A DNA stretch of 64,000 nucleotides from Aquarana catesbeiana (taxonomy: Eukaryota; Chordata; Amphibia; Anura; Ranidae): assembly GCF_042186555.1 (NCBI RefSeq), contig NC_133327.1:329476495-329540494 (forward strand), in the 5' to 3' direction. Below the pieces are notes generated by a model. It saw only the letters and a list, made by a program, of their open reading frames with translations, made no database searches and was not told where the DNA came from. Position numbers and translations under genes: made by a program. Shown here piece by piece: positions 1 through 12,224 of this stretch. Numbering within the stretch: the first letter of the stretch is position 1; the number at the start of each line of letters is the position of its first letter.

Positions 1-183
1 GTAAATTTGCTGTCGCCTCAAAATAACTCAACACACAGCCATTAATGTCTAAACTGCTGGCAACAAAAGTGAGTACACCCCAAATTGGGCCCAATTAGCC
101 ATTTTCCCTGTGGTGTGTTAAATTTGGTGTTAAATTTGGTGTTATCCCTCTTACTCTCTCATACTGGTCACTGGAAGTTCAAC

Positions 184-1248
184 ATGGCACCTCATGGCAA
201 AGAACTGTGAGGATCTGAAAAAAAGAATTGTTGCTCTACATAAAGATGACCTAGGCTATAAGAAGATTGCCAAGACCCTGAAACTGAGCTGCAGCACGGT
301 GGCCAAGACTATACTGCGGTTTAACAGGACAGGTTTCGCACAGAACAGGCCTTGCCATGGTCGACCAAATAAGTTGAGTGCACATGCTCAGAGCCATTTT
401 CAGAGGTTTTCTTTGGGAAATAGACATATGAGTGCTGCCAGCAATGCTACAGAGGTAGAAGGGGTGGGGGGTCAGCCGGTCAGTGCTCAGACCATACTCT
501 GCACACGGCATCAAATTGGTCTGCATGGCTGTCGTCCCAGAAGGAAGCCTCTTCTAAAGATGATGCACAAGAAAGCCTGCAAACAGTTTGCTGAAGACAG
601 GCAGACTAGGGACATGGATTACTGGGACCATGTCCTGTGGTCTAATGAGACCAAGATCAACTTTTTTGGTTCAGATGGTGTCAAGCATGTTTGACTGTAG
701 GCAAGACACACTTGTCTTTGTACTCCTCACCTGGTTGCCGCCAACCAGGTGAGGATTACAAAGACAAGCGTGTCTTGCCTACAGTCAAACATGATGGTGG
801 GAGTGTCATGATCTTGGGCTGCAGGAGTGCTGCCGTCACTGGGAAGCTACAGTTCCTTGAAGGAACCATAAATGCCAACATGTACTGTGACATACTAAAG
901 CAGAGCATGATCCCCTGCCTTCAGAGACTGAGCCACAGGGCAGTATTCAAACATGATAAAGACCCCAAACACATCTCCAAGATGATTACTGCCTTGCTAA
1001 AGAAGCTGAGGGTAAAGGTGACGGACTGGCCAAGCGTGTCTCCAGACCTAAACCCTATTGAGCACCTGTGGAGCATCCTCAAATGGAAGGTGGAGGAGCG
1101 CAAGGTCTCTAACATCTACCAGCTCTGTGATGTTGTCATGGAGGAGTGGAAGAGGACTCCAGTGGCAACCTGTGATGCTCTGGTGAACTCCACGCCCAAG
1201 AGGGGTAAGGCAGTACTGGAAAATAATGGTGGCCACACAAGATATTGA
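184..1248 (+). pseudogene. Tc1 transposase pseudogene
   Basis: This is a DD34E-class Tc1/mariner transposase, which would cut and paste its own element in the nucleus. The ancestral start is probably the ATG at 184, but a small deletion just after it shifts the frame, so the readable protein begins at 194. An N-terminal helix-turn-helix region reads KKIAKTLKLSCSTVAK. The first catalytic Asp is changed to Asn (WSNETK instead of WSDETK). The second Asp (HDKDPKH) and the Glu (NPIEHLW) remain. A 52-bp fold-back at 686-793 shifts the frame again and separates the first Asp block from the rest. It ends at 1248, just before the right terminal repeat. It cannot encode an active enzyme. Confidence 0.93.
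686..793. repeat. 52-bp fold-back palindrome inside the Tc1 transposase
   Basis: Arms 686-737 and 742-793 are reverse complements with two mismatches, separated by a 4-base loop. The right arm is the normal transposase sequence (QPGEDYKDK...LPTVKHDGG). The left arm is an extra inverted copy that replaces the few codons normally found between VKHV and the NQPGE segment. This is the product expected of a template switch during DNA synthesis. Confidence 0.9.
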
Positions 1249-1495
1249 CACTTTGGGCCCAATTTGGACATTTTCACTTAGGGGTGTACTTACTTTTGTT
1301 GCCAGTGGTTTAGACATTAATGGCAGTGTGTTGAGTTATTTTGAGGGGACAGCAAATTTACACTATTATACAAACTGTACACTCACTACTTTACATTGTA
1401 GCAAAGTGTCATTTTTTCAGTGTTGTCACATGAAAAGTTATTATAAAATATTTACAAAAATGCGAGGGGTAAACTCACTTTTCTGAGATACTGTA

Positions 1496-2479
1496 TTTCA
1501 CATTTTTGTAATTTGTCCTTTCTCAAAGGCTCTAATGATGACATTCAATTATATCTTAAACATCTAGCTGTCCTTGTAGGTCCTTACAGCTTGAGTATCC
1601 CAATTAACATTCATTTGCATTCTGTCATAGTTTTTTTTTAAATATAGTGTTAGTTATATTAGACAATAAAATTTATTTTTTTCTTGAATGCATATACCAT
1701 GTCTGTGGGACTGCTGTGGAAATGGAAAATCACTGTAGTAGTCATTGATCTTCTAGGTGTCACTACCCAGCCTCAAAAAATTGGCATTGAAGACATAAAG
1801 TTTCTAAGATTCTTAAAGGTCCTCATTTGACCTTCAGCCATAGATATACACTAAATTATATAATTGTGTTGTGTGGTGATACAAGAAGCATTTAGGAGTG
1901 GGCACTTGTATCACCATTGTAAGGGGTTTCAAACTTGGACATCTATAATTTTAAATGAAGCACAGTTTACTGACATCCTTAAACTATATAAAAATATACA
2001 AAAAAGTGGGGGGAAAAAAAACGCATTCAGCACCCTTCATTACATTAATATTTCCCAATGTTTGTTTTTTTAAAAACACTGCAGGTACTGAAAGATACCT
2101 ATGGATCCTGCCAAAAATATAGTCAGCTTCTAACTTTATAACTTTGTGTAGCGAGCTGACAACACTCTCGCTGCTTCATTTAAATCGCATTGTTAGCCAA
2201 ACCTAAGTTTTTCTCTGCCTGACTATGTATGCCAGCTTTATTCTTCTGTCCTTATCTCCATTACACCTCTTTTTTACACTTTGATCACTCATTTCACTTG
2301 TACAAGCTGCCTGCTGTTGCTTTCCTGCTATTTCAGTGCAGTGTTGTCAGTTTTTTATGAGTTGACTGCATTTCTTGCAGGATCATCAGGTATTTTTCAG
2401 TACTTGCAGTATTTTATAAAAAGACATAACATGGAAAAATGTGCATGCCTTGGATATTTTTCGATTTTTGCTCATGCTT
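1496..2479. other. No recognised gene
   Basis: AT-rich sequence with only short open frames that lack recognisable protein motifs. I see no repeat that I can name. Confidence 0.6.
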
Positions 2480-2740
2480 ATACTTTAAATAATAGCCTAA
2501 AAACCAGCCAGGCTTCATCAGGATCCAGACTTCCAAATGATCCTGAGGAAGTCTTTATGACGAAACGCATTGAGCGGAAGTAATGTTATATGCTTGAGAT
2601 ACCCAGAAGCACTGGGATCCATATTGGAAGGAAAGAGGCTGTGTGTTTACTATTTATTTGAGTAAAATAATTTATTAAAAAAAGAACTTTTTTGGCCAGT
2701 ATTACAGTATGGAGCATCTCTGTATTTTAAATGTTGGTCC
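2480..2740 (+). mobile_element. Penelope-like element terminal repeat remnant
   Basis: A hammerhead-like core is followed within about 150 bases by an A/T stretch with a TTTATTAAAAAAAG-type polyadenylation-like segment and then TATGGAGCATCTCTG. The same order recurs after the core at 36880, where TATGGAGCATTTCC lies at 37070-37083. The shared layout suggests solo copies of one PLE pseudo-LTR family. No protein-coding part is attached here, and the edges are uncertain. Confidence 0.6.
2529..2581 (+). ncRNA. Hammerhead ribozyme-like core (PLE type), decayed
   Basis: In order: outer stem I strand ACTTCC (2529-2534), CTGAGGA core (2543-2549), stem II GTC/GAC with a 5-base loop (2551-2561), GAAA (2562-2565), then C-GC-ATT and the outer stem I partner GGAAGT (2576-2581). 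Hammerheads of PLEs are known to be type I with a very short stem III, usually GAAACGCGTC. Here the last part reads CGCATTG, which differs by two CpG transitions. The core CUGANGA and GAAA boxes are intact, so folding is plausible but activity is doubtful. Basis is motif order and complementarity read by eye. Confidence 0.68.
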
Positions 2741-4689
2741 TTGTGGATGAGTGGAGGAGTAAATAACAAGGGGTGAATAGACGTGTCAACTGGAAGAGAG
2801 AAGCTGAAGGTGCTGTCTTATCCTATGTGATTGCAAGATGAGAGCCTTGGTGGAGACAAAGAGGAGTCAGAAGGATGCATCTACCATACCTACCTACCTA
2901 CATACTGTGTTTCATGACTCACTTAGTATTACGGGGTCATGATCATCTGGTGACTTTTTTTCACTTGGAGCATGGAGGACCGAGGGGTGTAATTTGTAAA
3001 GTGCGACATGGAATATACTGTAATTGTTTGTATAAGGACTGTTGATCACTTATATTTACTTTATTACTGTATGAAGTGTGGCACAGACTAAAATTGTTGG
3101 CTCAATTTTATTTTTCACCTTTTATTTTGGTTCTATATTTGATTATGCCTTTTCACTTTGTTGCATATACAGTATATGTGCGGTGTCAGTTGATTTCACT
3201 TATTTACAAGGTATATAGCTCCGGTTAGTTTTTAGTTAAATGTATGATGCTAGGGAGTGTTTGATTTCTCCAGCTGCAGTGGGTTGGGGGTAAAATTTTT
3301 CTAGCTCAGGGATTGCTCTCTTTTTTATGTTTTAAATATTGTAGATGGTTTATAAGGGAGACTGCCAGCTCAATTCAAGCTAAAACATGTATTATTTTCA
3401 TACACATGACTGATATTTTCAGCTCTTGTTGGCTGTGATTTCTGATAATTATGGTCAGCATAGGAAACAATGATTGTTCACGGTTGTTCAGTCTATAGGA
3501 TCTTTCTTAACAAAATCAGTTTTATAATATTTAGGCCTCATTCACATAGGCCTTCTGGACAGGATGCACAAAATTCTTTGTGAACGCAGTTTAATACTGC
3601 CAATGAATTTGATGGCATGTTTAATTAAGAAATTCATCTTTTATATATTAAATAAGGGAGGGGATTAATGCTGAGTAATCTTGAGAAAGCATGATATTTT
3701 AACGTAGTGGTATCTGATGCTGCTTACCCATTTTAATGTAGCAATTAATTCGGTTTAGTGTAGGAACAAATGTTTAAGAAAAAATAACAAAGAAAAAAAT
3801 GTGATGTGTTTCAATGTATTGTGTAAATTAAACATTCGAAAATAATATTTTAATATTCCATTCCAAAAATAATGATTCTTATTTAATCTCTTCTTCTTTT
3901 CTCAGATAAACTAAACAATTACCCAGGCCAATTGCCTTTGTCCCTTTATATAACAATCCAGTCTTTGTGCCAGTGCTGTGATCTAATGGAGTCTGAATCT
4001 AACCTTGCTAAATCAGACTGGCCTGTAATGAAATATTATTTCTTTGGGAAAAACACGAATATAAAAATAAATCTGTTTTCCACAAATTAGCTTCATTGTT
4101 TGCTGTTACATAACTTTTACAGAGATATCATCCCAAACTCACCTCTAAACCACTCACCCAATCACAAAAACAGATGGCTGCAAATCTTAATTGTGATATA
4201 TCTGTGGAAAGCTTCAGGCCCTAATGATAGTAGTACTCTCTGCGGTACTTCATTAATCATTTGACAAGTTCATTCCTCAAAAGCATTTTCCTATTTCCTT
4301 CCTTATACTGTATATCATCTCCAGCTATCATCTCTGCATGATCTTCTCTGAAATTTAACTGTAATGTTTTCTAGAATCTCTAGATACCACCTATTTCTTC
4401 TTTTCTTACTTTTCATAGTTCTTGTTTTTTTTTTAAACTCTTGCTTTTCTTTTCACTGATCAAAAAAAGAAGGGGGAGTGCAGCGCTATAAAGAAATAAA
4501 TACCAAGAATGTAATTGTCGACAATGATGTCACAATAAAAGAAGTGAAATAATATGTGAACAGTGACATAAATATACAGTAAATAAAGTGACATATGACC
4601 AGTATAAAAATCAATAAAAATAAATGTCCATATGTGATGAAAAGGGACCACATAATGGTGAATCACAGCACAGGGATAGTGGGAGACCC
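2741..4689. other. No recognised gene
   Basis: AT-rich single-copy-looking DNA. Short open frames show no family motif. I see no tandem repeat or terminal inverted repeat that I can place. Confidence 0.55.
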
Positions 4690-4861
4690 TCATAATGATA
4701 AATTCATCATAACGAACATTCGTAATTGTTACGAAAAGTTAACGAACCTTACGAAAATTCGTATTTTGTACGAAATTTCGGACACAAATTACGAAATATG
4801 AATTAATTCTAATACGAAACGGAACGAAGCAAAACTAATTTATTGATGGTGCACATGTCTA
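4690..4861. mobile_element. Fragment of the TAGACATGTGCA palindromic MITE family
   Basis: Dense short repeats of the type ACGAAATTCG run up to the terminal motif GCACATGTCTA at 4851-4861. The full element with the same termini is at 51611-52485. Only the right end is present here. Confidence 0.6.
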
Positions 4862-5366
4862 GTAAATGCAGGGTCCTCGGTTTAGTAACACTTTAAAATA
4901 ATAAACATGTCATTCTTACCTGCTCTGTGCTTTTGTAGCCTTCAGGAACCATTTAAGGCCCATTTTATTTATGAAATCCACCTCTGTTTCACCAAAAAGG
5001 TCCAATTTTTACTGAGATTTAAACAAATCGAAAACTGTCAATTTTACTTGCCAATAGCAACTAGATATAAATGATTAACAAATGCATATTTCTGTTTGAT
5101 GTAGTAAGTATGAACTGATAATTCCTTTATAAAATGTAATACTACCGCTTTCTCTTGTTCCTTTACTTGAAATTCAGCATCTTGACCTTCAAAGATATGT
5201 GAAAAACCTTATTATAGATTTTGCTTTGTTATAGTAAAAGTATAATTTCCTACCTCTGCTTACAGCTATTATTTAAATCTTTTGACAATACATTACAGTT
5301 TGGGGCGCATTAACTGGAGCAGCTGTGCATTGCAACCAATCAGCTTCTACCTTTAGCTTGTTCAGT

Positions 5367-5855
5367 AAAAGGGGTTGTAAAGTCTTGTTTTTTTTTTTTT
5401 AAATAACAAACATGTCATACTTACCTCCTCTGTGCAAGGGTTTTGCACAGCAGGCCCCGATCCTCCTCTTCTGGAGTCCCCCAGCGGTGCTCCTTTATCC
5501 TTCTTGCATCAAGTGCCCCAGCGGAGAAGCGCTTTCCCTGGGGGCACTCATGCGGGAGCACTCCTGTGTCCTGCTTCTGCATCCATTGACACAAACAGCA
5601 GGACTCGGCCCCGCCCCCGGCGTCATTGGATTTGATTGACAGCAGCGGGAGCCAGTGGCTACGCAGCTATCAATCTATCCAATCACGACCCAAGACACTG
5701 TCTGGAGCGCTGGTGTGCTCATCCCTGTCGCTGGAAACACCGGGTTCAGGTAAGTAAAAGGGGGGCTCTGAGGGACTGCTGCTTCACAGGAGGTTTTTTT
5801 AACCTTAATGCATAGAATGCATTAAGGTGAAAAACCTTGAGGGTTTACAACCCTT
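5367..5855. mobile_element. TTAA-type MITE with AAAGGGGTTGTAAA termini
   Basis: The left end reads AAAGGGGTTGTAAAGTC and the right end is its inverse, GGTTTACAACCCTTTT, next to TTAA. The interior is GC-rich and non-coding. A half copy lies at 41571-41900. TTAA target use fits piggyBac or Kolobok; I cannot decide which. Confidence 0.65.
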
Positions 5856-5859
5856 TTAA

Positions 5860-6341
5860 CGACTTCCGGACCGCCGCACGCCGATATACGTCCTAACTTT
5901 GAAGAGGAATATCGCTGCTATGGCAGCAGCTAGCTGCCATAACCCCGGTATCCTCTTCTTTGGTCGGCAGTCCGGTTTCCGATATTAGTGGTCTCTGTGG
6001 CAGATTCGTTGCAAGATCACTTTTATCGGCAGCGGGAGAGGGGCACCCCCTCTCCCGCTGCACTCTGGTGCCCTCCGCCGCTTACCGGAGCTGTCGGCAA
6101 AGGCGGAGGCGATTGGATCCTCTTCCTTGCTGGGTATGGAGACGAGTGAGGGGAAGATGGCCCCCACCCGTCTCCAAACCATTGCAGGGCGGAAGCGACG
6201 TCAAAACGTCACTTCCGCCCATAGCTCTTGTTAGAAATTTTTTTTTATAATGTTTGGGGGTTCTAAGTAATTTTCTAACAAAATAAACTGTTTTTAACTT
6301 GTAAACAACAAATCTCAAAAAGAGGCTCGGTCCTTAAGTGG
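5860..6341. mobile_element. TTAA-flanked MITE (GACTTCCGGACCG family)
   Basis: Flanked by TTAA at 5856-5859 and 6342-6345. The left end is CGACTTCCGGACCGCC and the right end is GGTCCTTAAGTGG. The TTAA target and CCACTT-like end suggest mobilisation by a piggyBac transposase. It abuts the MITE to its left, having inserted at that element's TTAA edge. A related fragment is at 24956-25250. Confidence 0.7.
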
Positions 6342-6423
6342 TTAAGCTTAAAAAATGAAAGCTAGAAGCTGATTGGTTGCCTTGCACAGCTGCTCTAGAT
6401 TAGGTCTGCTGCAATTTTCCTTT

Positions 6424-6858
6424 GACCCCTTTCACGCTGAGGCGCTTTACAGGCGCTACAGCGCTAAAAATAGCACTTGCATAGTGCCTGTAAAGCGCTG
6501 CTCCTGTCTCTCCAGTGTGAAAGCCAGAGTGCCCGAGTGCTTTTGCACTGAGTGCTTTCACACCGGAGCGGTGCGCTTCCAGGACATTAAAAAAACTCCT
6601 GCAAGCAGCATCTTTGGAGAGGTGAAGGAGCAGTGTATACACCGCTCCTAAACTGCTCCTCCCCAATAAATGGGCAGCGCTGGCATAACGCTGTTGCAGC
6701 AGCGCTTTGCGGTGGTTTTAGCCCTTTCTCAGCCGTTAGCGGGGGGTAAAGGCGGCCTGCTAGCGGCCGAAAAGTGCAGCGAAATTGACGGTAAAGCATC
6801 GCTACAAATAGCGGCTCTTTACTGCTGACGCACCCATCGCCCCAGTGTGAAAGGGGCC
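6424..6858. mobile_element. MITE with CCCCTTTCACxCTG termini
   Basis: The left end is GACCCCTTTCACGCTG and the right end CAGTGTGAAAGGGGCC, flanked by TTT on both sides. The related copy at 43562-43981 is flanked by TAA. A 3-bp TWA-like target would fit the PIF/Harbinger group, but no transposase is present to confirm this. The interior has several GC-rich hairpins and no gene. Confidence 0.65.
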
Positions 6859-6861
6859 TTT

Positions 6862-9800
6862 ATGTGGTTTGAATGGTAAAGGTCAACTAGCGCTTCTTGA
6901 AAGGCAGCCAGTGGTTTACCCAATGAGGAGAAAAGTAGAACTTAGGATTGATAAAGTCCTTGTGAAGGGCACACATATCTGAGACAAAAAGAATGAAAAA
7001 CCTTTATAATGCAACTTTTTAGCAATGACAAGCTGTATATATCACACGATTGGGCCAAAATGATCTATTTCAAATTTTGTAACAGTCATTCCCTTTACTA
7101 TTGAGGTTGTTTTTTTTATCACACAGAGTAAGACTTTTAAAATGAGACATAAAAAATGATATATGTTATCATCTTGCTTGGAGAGCTATAATAGGCTCTG
7201 ATCACCTCCCTTTGAGTGGAGTTACTTTTACACAGTTTGACAGAGGACCTCTAGACATTGAGAGGCTATCATTTATCCATTTCCTATATGATTATTAAGA
7301 GCGTGGTGCTCAGGATTTCTTCCTTAGCTTGACATATAATGAGAGAGGTTCTCTTTAAAAAAAAAACAGGATTTGTGTGTTTCCCTTCCTTGCAAGTATA
7401 TGATAACTGTTAGTGGTGTTCAGCCAGGATTCTCAGTTGTACTATGGCAGAGACTTCCTGTTTCAAGATTTAAACAACACTTTCAGAAGTCAATGGGAAA
7501 ACTTTTAGCTTACAATATGCTGGAATATGTTTTACCCTGATCATTTATAAAAAAAAATTTGCACACATGTAAAAAAGCCGAGGCCTTGTAGAAAAAAAAG
7601 ATAGTAGTTGCAATTGTTTACGATGCACAATATTTGCACAATTGTTTATCCAACACAATTTTCAGGAAAATATATAATAAAATGAATTTTAGTGCACACA
7701 AACACAATATAATACCCATTTTTTGTAAAATATAAAGGATAGGGTTGTATCGAGTAAACAGATACCAAACATTCCAAGTCTTAAAACTGCATGCTCCTGA
7801 GATATCGCAAAAAACCTATGGTACACAAAACTCTCCATAGGCAATGCTCTAAAAGGCTTTACAGCTAATTGGTTTAGAGGTAACTATGAGCTTTGGTGCT
7901 AGAATAATTGCTCCCACTCTGATGTTCATGGTGATAACGAACATGTGTGGTACCACCATGGTTTACATATACATGCACACCCTGGGCGTGGGTTTGTGTT
8001 TATGGATGTGTGCATGGCAACAGGCATTACATTTGAATTTTTTTTTTTAGGTTAAATATATAAATATATATATAAAAGTTATAAATATCTTTTTTAAACT
8101 TTTTAAAATGTATTTTAATTAACTAAATTGTTATTTCAAGGGGTTAACAAACCCCTATATGATAGCTTTGGGCAGGTCACAGTTAATCTTTGGATATTTC
8201 CAGTAGACCCCGATCTCCCCTACCCGCCAAAGCATCTAACCTAGCAGAGATCTGCTTGCTTACATGCTTCTCTGGCTGAAATTGACTAGAGAACAATGGT
8301 TCTCTATACATATACAATACATACATTTCAGGAAGAAGAGATGGAGGAATGCATATTCCTCCATCTCTTCCTGACTGCCATTTTGAAGCCCTCTGATGTG
8401 GTCCTGCTCTCCTGGTAAAAATGGAAGAGTTTGGGAACCACACGGGGAAGGGGGAGTCATGCTGTCTGCATTGTCAAAGTGATTGCTGGCTATACAGTTG
8501 TTGGATTATCTTTCACTTTACAGCCAGGAGCCGGCTGAAGAAAACAGGCACAAGCGGATGGCTTCTATTGCATCCATCAGCTTGTATTTAACCCTTCACT
8601 CTTTGGACGTACTATGTACTATATTCATGGATTTTTTTTATTTTAAGCGTGCTATTTATAAATTAATATATTTAATTGCACTTTTCTATTACTACAGATT
8701 ATTATCATTGCCAATGGATTATCATTTTAATAAGTACTAATGCATATTATTCTGAGTACTATAGCTTTGACTGTATTATACCCAGTAAATGTTTTGTTCG
8801 ACACATATCATGCTAATGTTAAATTATTTTGCATTAAATTCACTTTATTTTTATCCTGCATACATGGATACAGCAATGATGCTCTCGTTTTTAGATAACA
8901 GCAGCACATTTTACAACACAGACAGACATACAAATGAACAATGTTTTTAATAGATGCTATTCTCCTTGTGTGGATTTTTTTTTTTATGATGAGGAAAAAA
9001 GTTAAGCTCTTAGAATCAATGAGAGGCACACCAAGGAGAGTCTTCTAGCCAACAAAGGTAATAATAGGCATTCTTGTGTACTTGTTTAGAAGACTTTTAC
9101 AATTAAAAAATAAAAATAGAAAAATCTTCCAATTGGCATATCTGTTCTGTTCTTATGAGCGGGATTTCCTGTTGTGTCTCTAGGACAGGAATTGAAGAAA
9201 AGTCTCCCTGACAGGACACAGACCAAAAAAAAGACGTTTTTTTTCTTTATCCAATACTTTAAGGTAATGTGGCTAGTTCCTTGCAACAGACAAGCACTAT
9301 TGGCTAATAGTTACCTTAAAATAATAAAATTTCTACTACCTTAATGTGTATGTAAACCCTAACAACAAACTTTGGTCCCTTTTTGGTTTGTTTACTGTAG
9401 CATTTTATGCATTTTGTTATATCTGTTTGATGCGCAAAAAATATTCCTGATGTTGTTCAGAACTGCCCTGTGCACACTTGCTGAGTTATCTCATGGAGTC
9501 CTCCCAGTATGCTTTATGTTGTGGAAAGTGGGAGAGTGGGAGCTATTCAGTATTTTGGCGAGAGACAGTTGGGTAGGGCTGACACCATTCTTTGCTATTT
9601 CAGTCCTGGATGTCAGTCCACAACATGAAGCTAAGAACTGAAATCTGTCACTTTAAGATATTTATTCTTAGCTGCGGGGTCTTTAAAAAGCATAAAACTG
9701 TGAAATATGCATATATTACAGAAATGTACTGCAACGTTTTTTTGTTTCTTGTCCTGGCATATGCTTGAAGTTTCTCAAAGCATGGGTTAAAAATGGACAG

Positions 9801-10990
9801 TTAGCTACAGTATTGTGAAACAGCATATGTCTGTTGTCTTTGCTTTTACATTCAATTGTTCTGCTCTAATTATACCAAATTTACGTATTTTCTTTTTGTG
9901 GAAGAAAATAAAAACACAATAATGTGTGTAAAAAAAATGTCCATTGACTCTAGCTGTTGCTGTTGGTCAGTGTCCCCCTAATATATGTCAAAGTTTTGTT
10001 CCATTTGTCTACACGTAGATGATATCTGGATGTTTTGAGGATCATCAGCTTCTTTCACCTTTTAAAATGTTTCAGTTCTCTCAAAAACTGAGGAGTATAA
10101 CTACATAATTTCATATTTTTTCTGCCATTTGTATGTTTGGGATCCATTTCCTACTGTATGACAGCTCACATATCATAGTGTAAATCTCAGTTCCATTGGT
10201 AACAGCAAATTTCCAAGGTCCAGGCAGAAAAACATTCCCAGAATATCACACTGTGCTTGCCTGTTGACATAACATACTTATTGTAAAATGTTATGTAAAG
10301 ATGTACAAAATGTGGGGTCTGTGCCTGGATGGTAGCACAGCTTTCTTTTTAGGCTCATTATTAATTATTTTACTTATTGCTTATGGGGAGATTTCGATAG
10401 GATGGCCACTCCTAAAAAAATTAAAACTCTTTCAAACTTTCTGAAACCTTTGTCCCTAATTTTCACCATAGTTCTACTTAGGTTCACTTCTTAAGGATGG
10501 CCATAAATGCTCTGATCCTTCTCAGTGAGAAGAGGAAAAGAAGTACTTTACCATATCTATATTGCTTTAGTTTGTCAACCAAGTCCCAGACACTGCCTGT
10601 TGTTCTTTTTTGAGTTATCTTTGTCTGCATAAAAATGGCTATGTACAGTAATCCTGTTTGGCTGGCTATTGTTCTGCAAATTTTCTTTGGAACCTTCCAG
10701 ATATAATTTCCAAGTGACGCATGATGTGCCTTTCTGAACCTCTGTTTTGACCATTAGATTTTTGCTGGCAAGCATTTAATAGCTAAAAATTGTGTTGGAC
10801 TGTATTGACCCAGATCAGAAATCTTTCCTATAGATATGAAACCCTGGTCATCAGCTACAGAAAAGGAATTACTTTTTCACACCTATGAATTCACACCTAT
10901 GTGTGAATTTTTATATTCCACTTCCCTCTTTCTTTTGTCATTTTGCATAGTAAATACAGTAATGAAACATTAGATCCAACTGAATGTAAA
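6862..10990. other. Long stretch without recognised genes
   Basis: Mostly AT-rich DNA. The one structure I can point to is a 14-bp perfect hairpin with a GCAT loop (8337-8368, arms AGAGATGGAGGAAT and its complement). Open frames around 8183-8740 and 9372-9641 have no family motif and look like chance. Confidence 0.5.
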
Positions 10991-11293
10991 GAAAACATAT
11001 AAAAATATAGCGCTCGCAAACAACAATAAATGAAAATTTGTTGACCAAAAGAAAGTCCAAAATACAATAAGTGGAAATAAAGTCCAAATTAATTGACTAT
11101 AGGTGCTCCAATACACAGTGAAGTAAATATAAAGTGCTTCAGAGAAATTCAGGTGTGCATCACCCCCTCATGTATCTCCACTCACCAGATCACAACGACC
11201 CCAGCTTTTCAGTCTGGTGGGTCATTTAAAGCTTGGTAAAGAATCCTGGGATGGCGGATAAGATGATATGCCTTCAGGTCCGGAAATCCTTTA

Positions 11294-12224
11294 CCACTTG
11301 CTTACTGGGCACTTAACCCCCCTCCTCTCCAGACCAATTTTCAGCTTTTAGGGCTGTCGCACTTTGAACGACAATTGCGCGGTCATACAACACTGTACAC
11401 AGATGAAATTTTTATCATTTTTCCCCCACAAATAGAGCTTTCTTTTGGTGGTATTTGATCACCTCTGCGGTTTATATTTTTTGTTAAAAAAATTGAAAAA
11501 GACTGATTAAAAAAAATAAAATTTTGCAAACAGGTAATTTTTCTCCTTCATTGATGTACGCTGATGAGGCGGCACTGATGGGCACAGATAGGTGGCAGTG
11601 ATGGGCACTGATGGGTGGCAGTGATAGGCACTGATGGGTGGCAATAATGGGCAAAGATTGCTTACACTGATGGCAGCACTGCTAGGTGGCACTGATTGGC
11701 ACCACTGGTGGGCATTGATAGGTGGCACTTTTGGACATTCATAGGTGGCACTTGTGGGCATTCATAGGTGGCACTTGTGGGCATTCATAGGTGGCACTGC
11801 TGGGCACTGTGGGCACTGGCAGGTGGCAATGACAGATGGCACTGGCAGGCTCAGATGAGCCATATGTGCCTCCTTCCTCTTCGGGACCGATGTCCCTTTA
11901 ACATAAGCCAGTGATCGGCTTTTTTTTCTCCTCACGCTGTCAGCGTGAGGAGAAAAAGAAACCGATTACCGAGCTTTTGTTTACATCATGTGATCAGCTG
12001 TCATTGGCTGACAGCTAATCACATGGTAAGTGGCCGGTATCGGCCCCTTACTCGGATCTGTGATCATCCGAGTCTCCGTGACTTGGTGATCACAGCGCGC
12101 GCACCGCGCGCCTTGCAGGGGGCGCGCAGTGCGTGTGCACAGGGGAGGACGTCCCATGATGGCCTCCCAGAAATTGAGGTCCGCGCTGTAGCCGTCATTC
12201 GGCTATGGCCTGGACCTCAAGTGG
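11294..12224. mobile_element. piggyBac-type MITE (CCACTTGC...AAGTGG)
   Basis: The left end is CCACTTGCTTACTGGGCA and the right end CCTCAAGTGG followed by TTAA (12225-12228). The left TTAA is damaged to TTA. The opening block (AATTTTCAGCTTTT, then GCACTTTGAACGACAATTG) matches the opening of the full-length piggyBac at 54107. The interior holds a minisatellite and a GC-rich right part. No coding capacity. Confidence 0.85.
11565..11835. repeat. Minisatellite (GGCACTGATGGGCA type) inside the piggyBac MITE
   Basis: Imperfect tandem array of 13-20 base units built on GGTGGCACTGATGGGCAC. The same kind of array occurs at the same relative place in the MITEs at 26654 and 61360. Confidence 0.85.

Larger units (their letters stand above)
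1..1495 (+). mobile_element. Tc1-like transposon, copy 1 (left end cut by the window)
   Basis: The first ~85 bases are the reverse complement of 1262-1350, so both inner parts of long terminal inverted repeats are visible. The right repeat runs to TACTGTA near 1495, the usual Tc1 end at a TA target. By symmetry with the right end, about 140 bases of the left repeat lie outside the window. The interior holds a decayed transposase. Copy 2 (21735-22585) belongs to the same subfamily and shares the repeat sequence closely. Confidence 0.92.
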
